The notes under the pieces are model-generated. The model was not told the origin of the DNA. It was given only the letters and a program-made list of their open reading frames with translations, and ran no database searches. Below, in pieces: positions 48,733 through 57,364 of a DNA stretch of 64,000 nt. Source of the stretch: Auraticoccus monumenti. Its GTDB lineage: Bacteria > Actinomycetota > Actinomycetes > Propionibacteriales > Propionibacteriaceae. The DNA lies in assembly GCF_900101785.1 (NCBI RefSeq), contig NZ_LT629688.1, positions 2,170,001 to 2,234,000 of the forward strand. The letters run 5' to 3'. A program made the translations under genes and the position numbers. Within the stretch, counting starts at the first letter, position 1. Every line of letters starts with the position of its first letter.

Positions 48733-50190
48733 ATGAGCGCAGCGACCTCCCCCGAGACCACCCCCGCCGCCGTCGCCGCGGTGGTCGTGCTGGCCGCCGG
48801 TGGCGGCACCCGGATGAGGTCGAAGCGGTCCAAGCTGCTGCACGAGGTCGGCGGACGCTCCATGCTCAGCCACGCCCTGGCCGCGGCGAGCGCGGTCCAG
48901 CCCGAGCACCTGGTGGTCGTCGTCGGGCACGCCCGGGACCAGGTCGAGCCGCTGGTGCACGAGCTGGCCCCGCAGGCGACCACGGCCGTCCAGACCGAGC
49001 AGCGCGGCACCGGGCACGCCGTCCGGTGCGCCCTGGAGGTGCTGCCGGAGCTGACCGGCGAGGTGCTGGTCACCTACGGCGACGTCCCGATGCTGACCGG
49101 GGAGACCCTGGCCGAGCTGGTGCAGCGGCACCGTGCCGACGGCAACGCGGTCACCGTGCTCACCGCCGACGTGCCCGACCCCACCGGCTACGGCCGCATC
49201 CTCCGCGACCCCGACGGCCAGGTGGCCCGGATCGTGGAGCACCGCGACGCCGACGAGGCCACCCGCGCGGTCACCGAGATCAACTCCGGCATCTACGTCT
49301 TCGCCGCCGACACCCTCGCCACCGGCGTGGCCCGGCTGGACGCGGTCAACGCCCAGGGGGAGCTGTACCTGACCGACGTCCTCGGGCTCGCCCGCGCCGA
49401 CGGCGGACGGGTCGGGGCCCACCGCACCGACGACCTGTGGCAGACCGAGGGCGTCAACGACCGGGTCCAGCTGGCCCGGATGAACGCCGAGCTCAACCGG
49501 CGCACCGTCGAGGGCTGGATGCGCGCCGGCGTCACCGTCGTCGACCCCGCCACCACCTGGATCGACGCCGACGTCCGGCTGGCCCCCGACGTCCTGCTCC
49601 ACCCCGGCACCATCCTGGCCGGAGCCACCACGGTGGGGGAGGGCGCCGAGCTCGGCCCCGACACCCGGCTGCGCGACTGCGAGGTGGGCGAGGGTGCCTC
49701 GGTGGTCCGCAGCGAGGCCCACCTGGCCGTGATCGGGGCCGGTGCGACCGTCGGGCCCTGGTCCTACCTGCGTCCGGGCACCGAGCTGGGGGAGCGGGGC
49801 AAGATCGGCGGTTTCGTGGAGACCAAGAAGGCGGTCATCGGCGCCGGCTCCAAGGTGCCCCACCTCAGCTACGTCGGCGACGCCACCATCGGGGCGGGCA
49901 GCAACATCGGGGCCGGCACGATCTTCGCCAACTACGACGGGGTCGACAAGTTCCCCAGCACCATCGGGGACGGGGTCTTCGTCGGCTCCGGGACGGTGCT
50001 GGTCGCCCCCGCCGAGATCGGCGACGGGGCCTTCGTGGCCGCCGGCTCGACGATCACCGAACCGGTGCCCGCCGACGACCTGGGGGTGGCTCGCGGGCGC
50101 CAGCGCAACGTCGAGGGGTGGGCCGGACGACGCCGGGAGTCCCGCGCCGCGGCCGCCGACGCCCCGGGCGACAGCGGGGCCGCTCAGTAG
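48733..50190 (+). CDS. glmU: Bifunctional N-acetylglucosamine-1-phosphate uridyltransferase/glucosamine-1-phosphate acetyltransferase GlmU
   Basis: The 485-residue enzyme makes UDP-GlcNAc, the precursor of peptidoglycan. The N-terminal uridyltransferase has LAAGGGTRMRSKRSK (about residues 20-34), QRGTGHA and YGDVPML. The C-terminal left-handed beta-helix acetyltransferase has hexapeptide repeats (about 265-455) with HLSYVGDATIG and NYDG. A short disordered tail ends it. GAGGA lies 6 nt before ATG 48733. Confidence 0.95.
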   Translation: MSAATSPETTPAAVAAVVVLAAGGGTRMRSKRSKLLHEVGGRSMLSHALAAASAVQPEHLVVVVGHARDQVEPLVHELAPQATTAVQTEQRGTGHAVRCALEVLPELTGEVLVTYGDVPMLTGETLAELVQRHRADGNAVTVLTADVPDPTGYGRILRDPDGQVARIVEHRDADEATRAVTEINSGIYVFAADTLATGVARLDAVNAQGELYLTDVLGLARADGGRVGAHRTDDLWQTEGVNDRVQLARMNAELNRRTVEGWMRAGVTVVDPATTWIDADVRLAPDVLLHPGTILAGATTVGEGAELGPDTRLRDCEVGEGASVVRSEAHLAVIGAGATVGPWSYLRPGTELGERGKIGGFVETKKAVIGAGSKVPHLSYVGDATIGAGSNIGAGTIFANYDGVDKFPSTIGDGVFVGSGTVLVAPAEIGDGAFVAAGSTITEPVPADDLGVARGRQRNVEGWAGRRRESRAAAADAPGDSGAAQ

Positions 50191-50298
50191 TAGGTTGGCG
50201 TCTCGCAGCCGCCGGGGACGCACCGCTCGAGGACGCCTCCCGAGTGCGACGCACGACGGGTCGAGGGTCCTCGACGACGCCAGCACGAGGGGAAACGC

Positions 50299-51276
50299 GT
50301 GAGCTCAGTCAAGAAGCCGTTCGAGAAGCACATGATGCTGTTCAGCGGCAGGGCCTATCCCGAGCTGGCCCAGGAGGTCGCCGACCTGATGGGCAGCAGC
50401 ATCGTCCCGATGCGGGCCCTGAGCTACGCCAACTCCGAGATCTACGTCCGCTTCGAGGAGTCCGTCCGCGGCTGCGACGCCTTCGTGATCCAGAGCCACT
50501 GCGCCCCGGTCAACGAGTGGCTGATGGAGCAGCTGATCATGGTCGACGCGCTCAAGCGGGCCTCCGCCAAGCGGATCACCGTGGTCGCCCCCTTCTACCC
50601 CTACGCCCGCCAGGACAAGAAGCACGCCGGCCGCGAGCCGATCTCGGCCCGGCTGGTGGCCGACCTGTTCAAGACCGCCGGCGCGGACCGCATCATGTCG
50701 GTGGACCTGCACGCCGCCCAGATCCAGGGCTTCTTCGACGGACCCGTCGACCACCTCTGGGCGCTGCCGGTGCTGGCCGACTACGTCCAGGGCAAGTACG
50801 ACACCTCGAAGATGACGGTGGTCTCGCCCGACGCCGGCCGGGTGCGGCTGGCCGACATGTGGACCGACCGGCTGAACGCGAAGCTGGCCATCATCCACAA
50901 GCGCCGTGACCCCGACGTGGCCAACACCGTGGCCGTGCACGAGGTGGTCGGTGAGGTCGAGGGCCGGGTCTGCCTGCTGGTGGACGACATGATCGACACC
51001 GCCGGCACGATCTGCCAGGCCGCCGAGGCCCTCAAGGCCCGCGGCGCCAAGGCCGTGATCGCGGCCACCACGCACGCGGTCCTCTCCGGCCCCGCGGCCT
51101 CGCGGCTGAACGCCTCGGCCTTCGAGGAGGTCATCGTGACCAACTCGCTGCCGATCAGCACCTCCGAGCCGATCGAGAAGCTGACCGTGCTCAGCATCTC
51201 CCCGCTGATCGCCGAGGCGATCCAGCAGGTGTTCACCGACGGATCGGTGACCAAGCTCTTCAACGGCCAGAGCTGA
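50299..51276 (+). CDS. prs: Ribose-phosphate diphosphokinase (PRPP synthetase)
   Basis: The 325-residue enzyme makes PRPP from ribose 5-phosphate and ATP for nucleotide, His and Trp synthesis. It has the flexible loop FYPYARQDKKHAGREPIS, metal-site SVDLHAAQIQGFF and the PRPP loop VDDMIDTAGTI (about residues 230-240). GTG 50299 has GAGGGG 8 nt upstream; TAGGTT at 50192-50197 is a possible -10 box. Confidence 0.95.
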   Translation: MSSVKKPFEKHMMLFSGRAYPELAQEVADLMGSSIVPMRALSYANSEIYVRFEESVRGCDAFVIQSHCAPVNEWLMEQLIMVDALKRASAKRITVVAPFYPYARQDKKHAGREPISARLVADLFKTAGADRIMSVDLHAAQIQGFFDGPVDHLWALPVLADYVQGKYDTSKMTVVSPDAGRVRLADMWTDRLNAKLAIIHKRRDPDVANTVAVHEVVGEVEGRVCLLVDDMIDTAGTICQAAEALKARGAKAVIAATTHAVLSGPAASRLNASAFEEVIVTNSLPISTSEPIEKLTVLSISPLIAEAIQQVFTDGSVTKLFNGQS

Positions 51277-51314
51277 GTCACGCCGCGGGATTCGCGACCG
51301 GCGGGGAGGTCGGC

Positions 51315-51427
51315 TAGAGTCGGCGGCTGAACCATGGCGAGGGGGGCCGAGCAGGCGCCCGTGATCGACAGGGGTACCGCACTCCCTGGCGCTCGCACGC
51401 CGAACCCCAGGTTGAGGAGCCACCCAG
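51315..51427 (+). promoter_or_regulatory. Promoter and 5' leader of the L25 gene
   Basis: TAGAGT (51315-51320) is a good -10 box and gives a leader of about 100 nt that is G-rich (GGCGAGGGGGGCCGAG) and holds a short GATCGACAGGGGTACCGC segment before the GAGGAG ribosome-binding site. Ribosomal protein leaders often bind the protein; whether this one does is unknown. Confidence 0.35.
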
Positions 51428-52096
51428 ATGTCCGAGAACAAGCTCGTCGCCGAGCCCCGCAACGAGTTCGGCAAGGGTGCGGCCCGCCGCATCCGCCGCG
51501 CCGCCCGCGTCCCCGCCGTCCTGTACGGCCACGGCACCGACCCGGTGCACCTGTCGCTGCCCGGTCACGAGACCCTGCTGGCCCTGCGCCAGGCGAACGC
51601 GCTGCTGACCATCGAGATCGAGGGCACCAGCCAGCTGGCGCTACCCAAGCAGGTCCAGCGCGACCCGATCAAGGGCTTCATCGAGCACGTCGACCTGCTG
51701 CTGGTCCGCCAGGGCGAGAAGGTGTCGGTCGACGTCGCCATCCACACCACCGGTGACGCCGCCCCCGACACCCTGGTCGTGATCGAGAACAACACCATCA
51801 ACGTCGAGGCCTCCGCGACCCACATCCCCGAGCAGATCGAGGTCAGCATCCAGGGTCTGCGGGCCGGCAGCCAGGTCCTGGCCAAGGACCTGGTCCTGCC
51901 CGGCGACGTCAGCCTGGGTGTGGACGAGGACCTGCTGATCGTCAACGTCACCGGTGCCCCGAGCGAGGAGCAGGTCGAGGCCGAGCTGGCCGAGGCCGAG
52001 GCCGAGGCCGGCATCGAGCCCACCGTCGACGAGGACACTGCCGCCGCTGAGGCTGCGGAGGGCGAGGGCGAGTCCTCCTCCGACGACGACCAGTGA
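51428..52096 (+). CDS. rplY: 50S ribosomal protein L25/general stress protein Ctc
   Basis: The 222-residue protein has the L25 domain that binds 5S rRNA (about residues 5-95, with EPRNEFGKGAARRIRR and YGHG) and a TL5-type beta domain (about 100-190). An acidic Glu/Ala/Asp tail of some 35 residues, typical of actinobacteria, ends it. Position between prs and pth is conserved. Confidence 0.95.
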   Translation: MSENKLVAEPRNEFGKGAARRIRRAARVPAVLYGHGTDPVHLSLPGHETLLALRQANALLTIEIEGTSQLALPKQVQRDPIKGFIEHVDLLLVRQGEKVSVDVAIHTTGDAAPDTLVVIENNTINVEASATHIPEQIEVSIQGLRAGSQVLAKDLVLPGDVSLGVDEDLLIVNVTGAPSEEQVEAELAEAEAEAGIEPTVDEDTAAAEAAEGEGESSSDDDQ

Positions 52097-52122
52097 CCTC
52101 CTGAGCCGAGAGCACTGACGCG

Positions 52123-52722
52123 ATGACGACCTGGCTGGTGGTCGGGCTCGGCAACCCGGGCCCGACCTACGCCGCCCACCGTCACAACGTGGGGTTCATG
52201 GTCGTCGACGAGCTGGCCCGGCGCGCCCCGGCGCGCTGGGCTGCTCCCCGTGGCATGCGCGCCGACGTCGCCGAGACCCGGATGGCCGCGTCCGGGCTCG
52301 GCGGCTTCGGCGCCGACGCCGACAAGGTGCTGCTGGTCAAGCCGCGCACCTTCATGAACGACTCCGGGGCCGCGGTCGGCAAGCTGGCGTCCTTCCACTC
52401 CGTCGACCCGGCCCACGTGGTGGCCGTGCACGACGAGCTCGACCTCGACCTCGGTCGGCTCCGGCTCAAGTCCGGCGGCGGGGACAACGGGCACAACGGC
52501 CTCAAGTCGATGCGCGCCCACCTCCGCACCGGCGACTTCGCCCGCGTCCGCTTCGGCATCGGGCGCCCGCCCGGCCGGATGGAGGTGCACGACTTCGTGC
52601 TGTCGGGCTTCCCGGCCGCCCAGCGCACCGACGTGGAGATCGAGGTCTCCCGCGCCGCCGACGCCGTCGAGCTGCTGCTGCGCTCCGGTCTGGTCGAGGC
52701 CCAGAACCAGTTCAACTCCTGA
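52123..52722 (+). CDS. pth: Peptidyl-tRNA hydrolase
   Basis: The 199-residue enzyme frees tRNAs from prematurely released peptidyl-tRNAs. Motifs are GLGNPGPTY (residues 8-16), catalytic His21 in HRHNVGF, KPRTFMNDSG, HDELDLDLG and GGGDNGHNGLKS. It follows rplY by 26 bp. Confidence 0.95.
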   Translation: MTTWLVVGLGNPGPTYAAHRHNVGFMVVDELARRAPARWAAPRGMRADVAETRMAASGLGGFGADADKVLLVKPRTFMNDSGAAVGKLASFHSVDPAHVVAVHDELDLDLGRLRLKSGGGDNGHNGLKSMRAHLRTGDFARVRFGIGRPPGRMEVHDFVLSGFPAAQRTDVEIEVSRAADAVELLLRSGLVEAQNQFNS

Positions 52723-52734
52723 GCCCGGAGCGGG

Positions 52735-53994
52735 TCAGCCGTCCCAGCCGCGGGCCGCGCCCCGCTCGTGCTCGGCCACCTGGGTGACCCGGGTCAGCAC
52801 CGAGCGGGCCGCGTGCGCGACCAGGTCGCGGTCGAAGGCCAGGACGTAGTCGAAGCTGCGGTGGCTGCCGGAGCCGGGACGCTCCCGCGTGGCCAGCAGC
52901 GCCTGGCTGGTGGGGGCGAGCACGATCACCGTCCACTCCTGCACCAGCGGGTCCGACGCGTGCAGGTCGGTGGTCACCACGTGCGGCACCGGCCCGACGG
53001 CCGACATGCCGCGCGCGACCGCGAGCACCAGGCTGCACCGGCGTCCGAGGTCGCTGTAGCGCTCCACCGTCGCGCGGTCGAGGTTCTGCGCGTCCTGGAA
53101 GGCCGACAGCACCATGGTCGAGCGCCCCGCCGTGGTGGCCGTCCGCTCCAGCTGGAGGGTCAGCGCCAGCAGCGTCTCGCGACCGGCCCGGCGGGGGAGG
53201 TGCTGCCGCGCGGCGAGGTCGAAGGGGCTCTGGTGCGGCACCGGCAGCGGCGCGCGGAAGGAGCCGAGCAGCGCCTCGGCGCCCGCGGGAACCACCTCGT
53301 GCGGGGGTCGGTCGTGACGTCCGGCGACCAGGGTCGCCCCGGCCGCGACGGCGGCGGCCGCGGCCTCGGCGTCGTCGACGTCCTCGGCCACCAGCACGGC
53401 CCCGCCGTCGTGGCAGTAGGCCGTCGTGGCCTGGATGGTCTCGGTGGCCAGCTCGCTGGTCGGGTCCTGCAGGACGGAGCCGGCCAGCACCATCAGGGCC
53501 GGCTCGACCACGGCCACCGCGCCCAGGGTGCTGGGGTCGGCCCCCACCTCGCGCAACCCGACCTGCCACCCCTGCGAGCGCGCGCTGCCCACGAGTCGCA
53601 GCATCTCCGCCGGGCGGTCCAGGATCTGGGTGGCGTCGAGCAGGAGCACGGTGGCGGGTCCGGGTCCGTGCGGGTCGAGCTGGCTGAGGCCCGGCAGCAC
53701 CGCGTCGAGCACCTGCGGCACCGCGCGGGCGAGGGGGTCCGCGGCGGTGTGCACCAGGGCGCGGGCGCGGGCCGTGGCGTCCAGCGACCCCGGGTCCTCG
53801 GAGGAGGCGACGAGGCGGCGGACGTCGTCGACGTCCTGACCGGGGAGATCCCGGGACCCGTGGGTGAGCACCCGCACCGCGAGCGCCTGCCCGCTGTCGA
53901 GGTCGACCAGGGGACGGGAGGAGACCCGGAGGTCGCCGTGCCGGAACAGCCGCTCCAGCAGCGCGTCACCGGACACCTGGTTCTGCTGTGTCAC
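52735..53994 (-). CDS. Degenerate EAL domain plus DICT sensory domain protein
   Basis: The first 230 residues resemble an EAL c-di-GMP phosphodiesterase, but the EAL metal-binding signature is replaced by LAVRVLTH and other acidic ligands are not evident, so it is probably inactive. The C-terminal part (about 265-410; FQDAQNLDRATVERYSDLG, RSFDYVLAFDRDLVAHAA) is a DICT domain, a sensor found with diguanylate cyclases and light or redox receptors. It may bind c-di-GMP or sense another signal. GTG 53994 is 6 nt after a TAGGGT box. Confidence 0.75.
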   Translation of the reverse strand: MTQQNQVSGDALLERLFRHGDLRVSSRPLVDLDSGQALAVRVLTHGSRDLPGQDVDDVRRLVASSEDPGSLDATARARALVHTAADPLARAVPQVLDAVLPGLSQLDPHGPGPATVLLLDATQILDRPAEMLRLVGSARSQGWQVGLREVGADPSTLGAVAVVEPALMVLAGSVLQDPTSELATETIQATTAYCHDGGAVLVAEDVDDAEAAAAAVAAGATLVAGRHDRPPHEVVPAGAEALLGSFRAPLPVPHQSPFDLAARQHLPRRAGRETLLALTLQLERTATTAGRSTMVLSAFQDAQNLDRATVERYSDLGRRCSLVLAVARGMSAVGPVPHVVTTDLHASDPLVQEWTVIVLAPTSQALLATRERPGSGSHRSFDYVLAFDRDLVAHAARSVLTRVTQVAEHERGAARGWDG

Positions 53995-54000
53995 CCGGTC

Positions 54001-54006
54001 ACCCTA
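54001..54006 (-). promoter_or_regulatory. Leaderless -10 box for the EAL/DICT gene
   Basis: TAGGGT on the minus strand is 6 nt before GTG 53994. Confidence 0.5.
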
Positions 54007-54291
54007 GGCCCGGTCGGGACCGCTGGCCGCGTGCCGCGCGTCGTCTTCGCAGGGGTGACAGCGCCTTCGACGGCACTGCCGGGAGACGTCGAAGCAGCTG
54101 CGCCAGTGGGTAGTGGGAAGCGCCGCCCGGACGGCTGGGTGTCCGGGCCCCGGACGGGCGAGGTGCCCGCTGGCGACGTCGCGGTGGAGCGGGACGCCAC
54201 GGCCGAGGACCTCATGAGGTGACCGGGCGTCGGGCTGCTCCGTCGCGGCACGGGCTCCGCCCCAGCCGTCGCTGACCCCTAGCCGCTCCAC

Positions 54292-54329
54292 TGCGACGTC
54301 CGGCCGGGTACTCGCGGCCAGACGTCGCA
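54292..54329. terminator. Long-stem hairpin between the EAL/DICT and TetR genes
   Basis: Arms 54292-54308 and 54313-54329 (TGCGACGTC...GACGTCGCA) pair at 15 or more of 17 positions around a TACT loop. It would stop transcription arriving from the tetR gene. Part of the arm (CGGCCAGACGTCGC) resembles an inverted, degenerate piece of the nearby 77-bp repeat. Confidence 0.5.
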
Positions 54330-54424
54330 CCGGGCGTGGAGGCGTGGCCCGTCCTCCAGCACCAGCAGGACGTCCGGACGGGCCATCGCATCGCGGCCCC
54401 GTCCCTACTCCGGAGCGCTCTGGT

Positions 54425-54501
54425 GGCGACTGGCCGCGATGTGTCGTCACGCCTGGGTGGGAGGCGACGAGTAGGGGCGACTGGCCCCCGACGAGCTGGC
54501 G
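54425..54501 (+). repeat. 77-bp direct repeat, copy 1
   Basis: It starts GGCGACTGGCCGCGATGTGT and ends GAGCTGGCG. Copy 2 at 54545-54622 matches at over 90% with one inserted base, offset by 120 bp. Inside each copy GGCGACTGGCC occurs twice. Confidence 0.75.
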
Positions 54502-54544
54502 AGTCGCCCTCCCTGAGCTGGGGACAGCGTGGAGGTGTGGTGGG

Positions 54545-54622
54545 GGCGACTGGCCGCGATGTGTCGTCACTCCTGGGCGGGAGGCGACGAGTAGGGGCGA
54601 CTGGCCCCCCGCGGAGCTGGCG
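54545..54622 (+). repeat. 77-bp direct repeat, copy 2
   Basis: Second copy of the repeat at 54425-54501, ending 7 bp before the tetR stop codon. Confidence 0.75.
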
Positions 54623-54629
54623 GGACCGG

Positions 54630-55277
54630 TCAGGCTGGTAGGGCGCCGGCCGGTCGGACGAACACCCCGGCGTGGGCGGCGGCGGCCGTCGCGGCGGCGG
54701 CGAGGTCGGCGGTCGCGGGGGTGATCGGCTCTCCCAGGACGAAGAGGCTGTAGTACAACGGTGCGCCGACGTGGCGGATCACGTCGTCGGCGTCCGTGCC
54801 GTCGGGCAGCTGCCCTCGCTCGACGGCGCGTTGGACGACCGGTCGCACGAGAGCGGAGCGGACCGACCAGAACCGGTGCCGCAGGGCCGCCGTCCGGGTG
54901 GAGGCGCGACCGAGGAGGGCGGCGACCGCACGGCCGCTGACCGGGTCTGTCAGGGTGTGGTGCACCGACCGGGCCCACAGCCTCAGGTCGTCCTCGACGC
55001 GACCGGTGTCGGGGACGCGAGCCTGGTCGGTGGCGAACGTCGCGATCGCCTCCAGCAGGACACCGTCGAGACCGCCCCAGCGACGGTAGATGGTGCTGCG
55101 GGGAACCCCCGCCCGGGTGGCGATGCGGTCGAGCGTGAGGTCACCGTCGTCGGAGGTCGCGAGCTCCTCGAGGGCTGCGTCGAGGACGACGGCGCGTGTG
55201 CGCGCTGTGCGGCCGCCGGGCCGGCGCGTGGCGGAGTCCGCCCCGCGGGCGGCCGGCGACGGATCGGGTGCGGACAA
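54630..55277 (-). CDS. TetR/AcrR-family regulator
   Basis: The 215-residue protein has the HTH LTLDRIATRAGVPRSTIYRRWGGLDGV (recognition residues STIYRRW, about 50-56 of the protein) and a TetR_C ligand domain. TTG 55277 is taken as start because AGGAGG lies 5 nt before it; the frame is open to TTG 55298, which would lie in the operator. Divergent EEP hydrolase gene and shared palindrome suggest it controls both. Confidence 0.87.
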   Translation of the reverse strand: MSAPDPSPAARGADSATRRPGGRTARTRAVVLDAALEELATSDDGDLTLDRIATRAGVPRSTIYRRWGGLDGVLLEAIATFATDQARVPDTGRVEDDLRLWARSVHHTLTDPVSGRAVAALLGRASTRTAALRHRFWSVRSALVRPVVQRAVERGQLPDGTDADDVIRHVGAPLYYSLFVLGEPITPATADLAAAATAAAAHAGVFVRPAGALPA

Positions 55278-55297
55278 CGTCACCTCCTGTACAGGCA

Positions 55298-55317
55298 AAC
55301 GCTACGAGCGTAGCGTT
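55298..55317. promoter_or_regulatory. TetR operator with -10 boxes on both strands
   Basis: AACGCTACGAGCGTAGCGTT is a perfect 9-2-9 palindrome. Each arm contains TAGCGT on its own strand: plus-strand 55311-55316, 6 nt before GTG 55323, and minus-strand 55304-55299 toward tetR. A bound repressor would cover both promoters. Confidence 0.7.
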
Positions 55318-55322
55318 AACGT

Positions 55323-56216
55323 GTGGGTGGCGCGTGGGAGTCCACCGTGATGACGAGGAGGACGGTGACCGGAGACGACCACCACGCTCGCGTGCGGGTG
55401 CTGACCCTCAACCTCCTGGCACCAGCCCACGCGGACTGGTCCCGGCGCCGGGAGGTGGTCCGCGCCGGTCTTCGTCAGCTGGAGCCCGATGTGGTCGCCC
55501 TGCAGGAGACCGTGTGGGGCGACGGGTACGACCAGGCCCGCGACCTCCTGGGGGAGGGCTTCCACCTGGCACGACACACCGCACGGTCCGCGGACGGGGT
55601 GGGGGCGGTGCTCGCCAGCCGGTGGCCCCTGGGGGTGGTGCAGGAGGTGGACCTGCACGTCACCGAGCGGGTCCAGCTGCCGTGGGCGGGGGCGGTCCTG
55701 GCCGAGGTGGTGCTGCCGCCACCCTTCGGGGTCGTCCTCGTGGTGCACCACAAGCCGACGTGGGAGATCGGGGCAGCGCGGGAGCGCGAGCTCCAGGCCG
55801 TCGCCTGCGCCCGCTTCGTCGACCAGGTCGTCGGTGACCGCGATGTGCACGTGGTGCTGCTCGGCGACCTCGACGACGCCCCGGACTCGGCAGCGGTGCG
55901 GTTCTGGACCGGACGCCAGTCGCTCGAGGGTCACAGCGTGGCCTACCGCGACGCCTGGGAGGCAACGCACCCGTCCGAGGCGGGCCACACCTTCACCCCC
56001 GACAACCCGCTGGTGACGGCGGGGGAGATGGGGCTGGAGCTGGGACGGCGGATCGACTACGTGATGGTGCGCTGCGGCGCCCACGGGCCCTCGTTGCAGG
56101 TGACGGACTGCCAGAGGGTGTTCGACGCACCGGTGGGGGACGTCTGGGCCAGTGACCACTTCGGTGTGCTGGCGGACCTGTGCGTCCCGTCACGCCCACC
56201 AGGCGCGTGGGCGTGA
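55323..56216 (+). CDS. Endonuclease/exonuclease/phosphatase-family hydrolase
   Basis: The 297-residue protein has the EEP fold: RVLTLNLL, ALQET (metal Glu), VVHHKPTWE, LLGDLDDAPDSAA and SDHFGVL (catalytic His). Such proteins cleave DNA, inositol phosphates, sphingomyelin or other phosphodiesters; the substrate here is unknown. No signal peptide. GTG 55323 is 6 nt after the TAGCGT box; GTG 55347 and ATG 55350 are alternatives with a GGGAG site. Confidence 0.85.
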   Translation: MGGAWESTVMTRRTVTGDDHHARVRVLTLNLLAPAHADWSRRREVVRAGLRQLEPDVVALQETVWGDGYDQARDLLGEGFHLARHTARSADGVGAVLASRWPLGVVQEVDLHVTERVQLPWAGAVLAEVVLPPPFGVVLVVHHKPTWEIGAARERELQAVACARFVDQVVGDRDVHVVLLGDLDDAPDSAAVRFWTGRQSLEGHSVAYRDAWEATHPSEAGHTFTPDNPLVTAGEMGLELGRRIDYVMVRCGAHGPSLQVTDCQRVFDAPVGDVWASDHFGVLADLCVPSRPPGAWA

Positions 56217-56280
56217 GGGGAGACGCGAGCGGTGCCGCGGCGGCACCGGCCCGGGCGCAGCGACTCAGCCTGCTCCGGCC

Positions 56281-57339
56281 TCAACCAGTGCCCGGGTGCG
56301 GCCCGCAGGACTCGCGCACGATCAGCTCACCCGGCAGCAACGTCAGCGGCTGCGGTTCGACCGGGTCCTCCGGTGACCCGGCGCGGGGCGGCGCTCCGGT
56401 CCGACCGTGGCCGAGCTGCAGCAGCTGGGTGACGGCCTGCCGGGCCATCTCCTCGATCGGCTGCCGCACGGTGGTGAGGGCCGGCCAGGTGTAGGCGCTC
56501 TCCCACGACCCGTCGAAGGACACCACGGCGATGTCGCCGGGGATGCTCACCCCGCGCTCGTGCAGGCGGCGCAGCACCGCGACGCCGAGCATGTCCGAGG
56601 CGACGAACAACGCGTCGGGACGCAGCTCACCCGCCAGCAGCTCGTCCACCCCCCGCTGCCCGCTGTCCCGCTCGAAGGCGGCGGTGATCGCCGGCCCCGG
56701 AGCCAGCGAGGCCTCGGCGAGTGCGCGTCGCCAGCCGACGAGGCGTTCGTCGCCGGGCGTGGTGTTGCCGAGGTAGGCGATCCGGACCCGACCGTCCTCG
56801 ATCAGGTGCCGGGTCGCCACCATGGCGCCCTGCTGGAGGTCGACACCGAAGCTCAGCACCCCCTCGCGTGCCACCGAGGCGTTGAGGAGGACCCACGGGA
56901 TGCCGACGCTGTCCAGCTGGACGGGGTCGACCGGGGTGTCGGGGATGAGCAGGACGCCGTCCACCTGTCGGGCGGCGAACTCCCGCATCCTCTTGCGCAC
57001 CGTGTCGGCCTGGCCGGCTGAGGTGGTGGTGTAGAGGGCGAACCCCCGTTCGGTGGCCGCTGCCTCGATGGCGTGGGCGAACTCGGCGAAGAAGGGGTTG
57101 GTGCCGTGGGGTGTGATCAGCGCCAGGGTCTGCGTCGATCCCGACTTCAGGGCCCGCGCGGTCTGGTTCGGCTGGTACCCCAGCTCCTCGATCGCGGCCA
57201 TCACCCGCGCCGCCGTCGCCGGGGCCACCGGCGCACGACCGCTGAGCGTGTAGCTGACCACGGCGTCGGAGACGCCTGCGGCCCGGGCCACGTCACGCCT
57301 GGTCACGGGCCGGCCCGCGGCTGGCGGCCTACGCGCCAT
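56281..57339 (-). CDS. LacI-family repressor of the sugar module
   Basis: The 352-residue protein has the LacI HTH TRRDVARAAGVSDAVVSYTLSG (residues 13-34), hinge helix and a periplasmic-binding-like effector domain. It follows the oxidoreductase gene by 25 bp on the same strand and faces a divergent sugar ABC transporter. The two GTTNACYCGRGTAAC sites at 58.7-58.8 kb are its likely operators. Confidence 0.92.
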   Translation of the reverse strand: MARRPPAAGRPVTRRDVARAAGVSDAVVSYTLSGRAPVAPATAARVMAAIEELGYQPNQTARALKSGSTQTLALITPHGTNPFFAEFAHAIEAAATERGFALYTTTSAGQADTVRKRMREFAARQVDGVLLIPDTPVDPVQLDSVGIPWVLLNASVAREGVLSFGVDLQQGAMVATRHLIEDGRVRIAYLGNTTPGDERLVGWRRALAEASLAPGPAITAAFERDSGQRGVDELLAGELRPDALFVASDMLGVAVLRRLHERGVSIPGDIAVVSFDGSWESAYTWPALTTVRQPIEEMARQAVTQLLQLGHGRTGAPPRAGSPEDPVEPQPLTLLPGELIVRESCGPHPGTG

Positions 57340-57364
57340 GCCTCGCCTCCACGTCCATGACGCG

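Larger units (their letters stand above)
54007..54629. other. Intergenic region with hairpin and direct repeats; no convincing gene
   Basis: Over 600 bp lie between two minus-strand genes. A 55-codon plus-strand frame (54055-54222) exists but has no ribosome-binding site or similarity. The recognisable contents are a 17-bp-arm hairpin and a pair of 77-bp direct repeats, listed separately. Confidence 0.5.

Noticed and set aside
54055-54222. Possible 55-codon gene in the 54-kb intergenic region
   Set aside because: No ribosome-binding site or -10 box at the right distance, no recognisable protein features, and the start is arbitrary.
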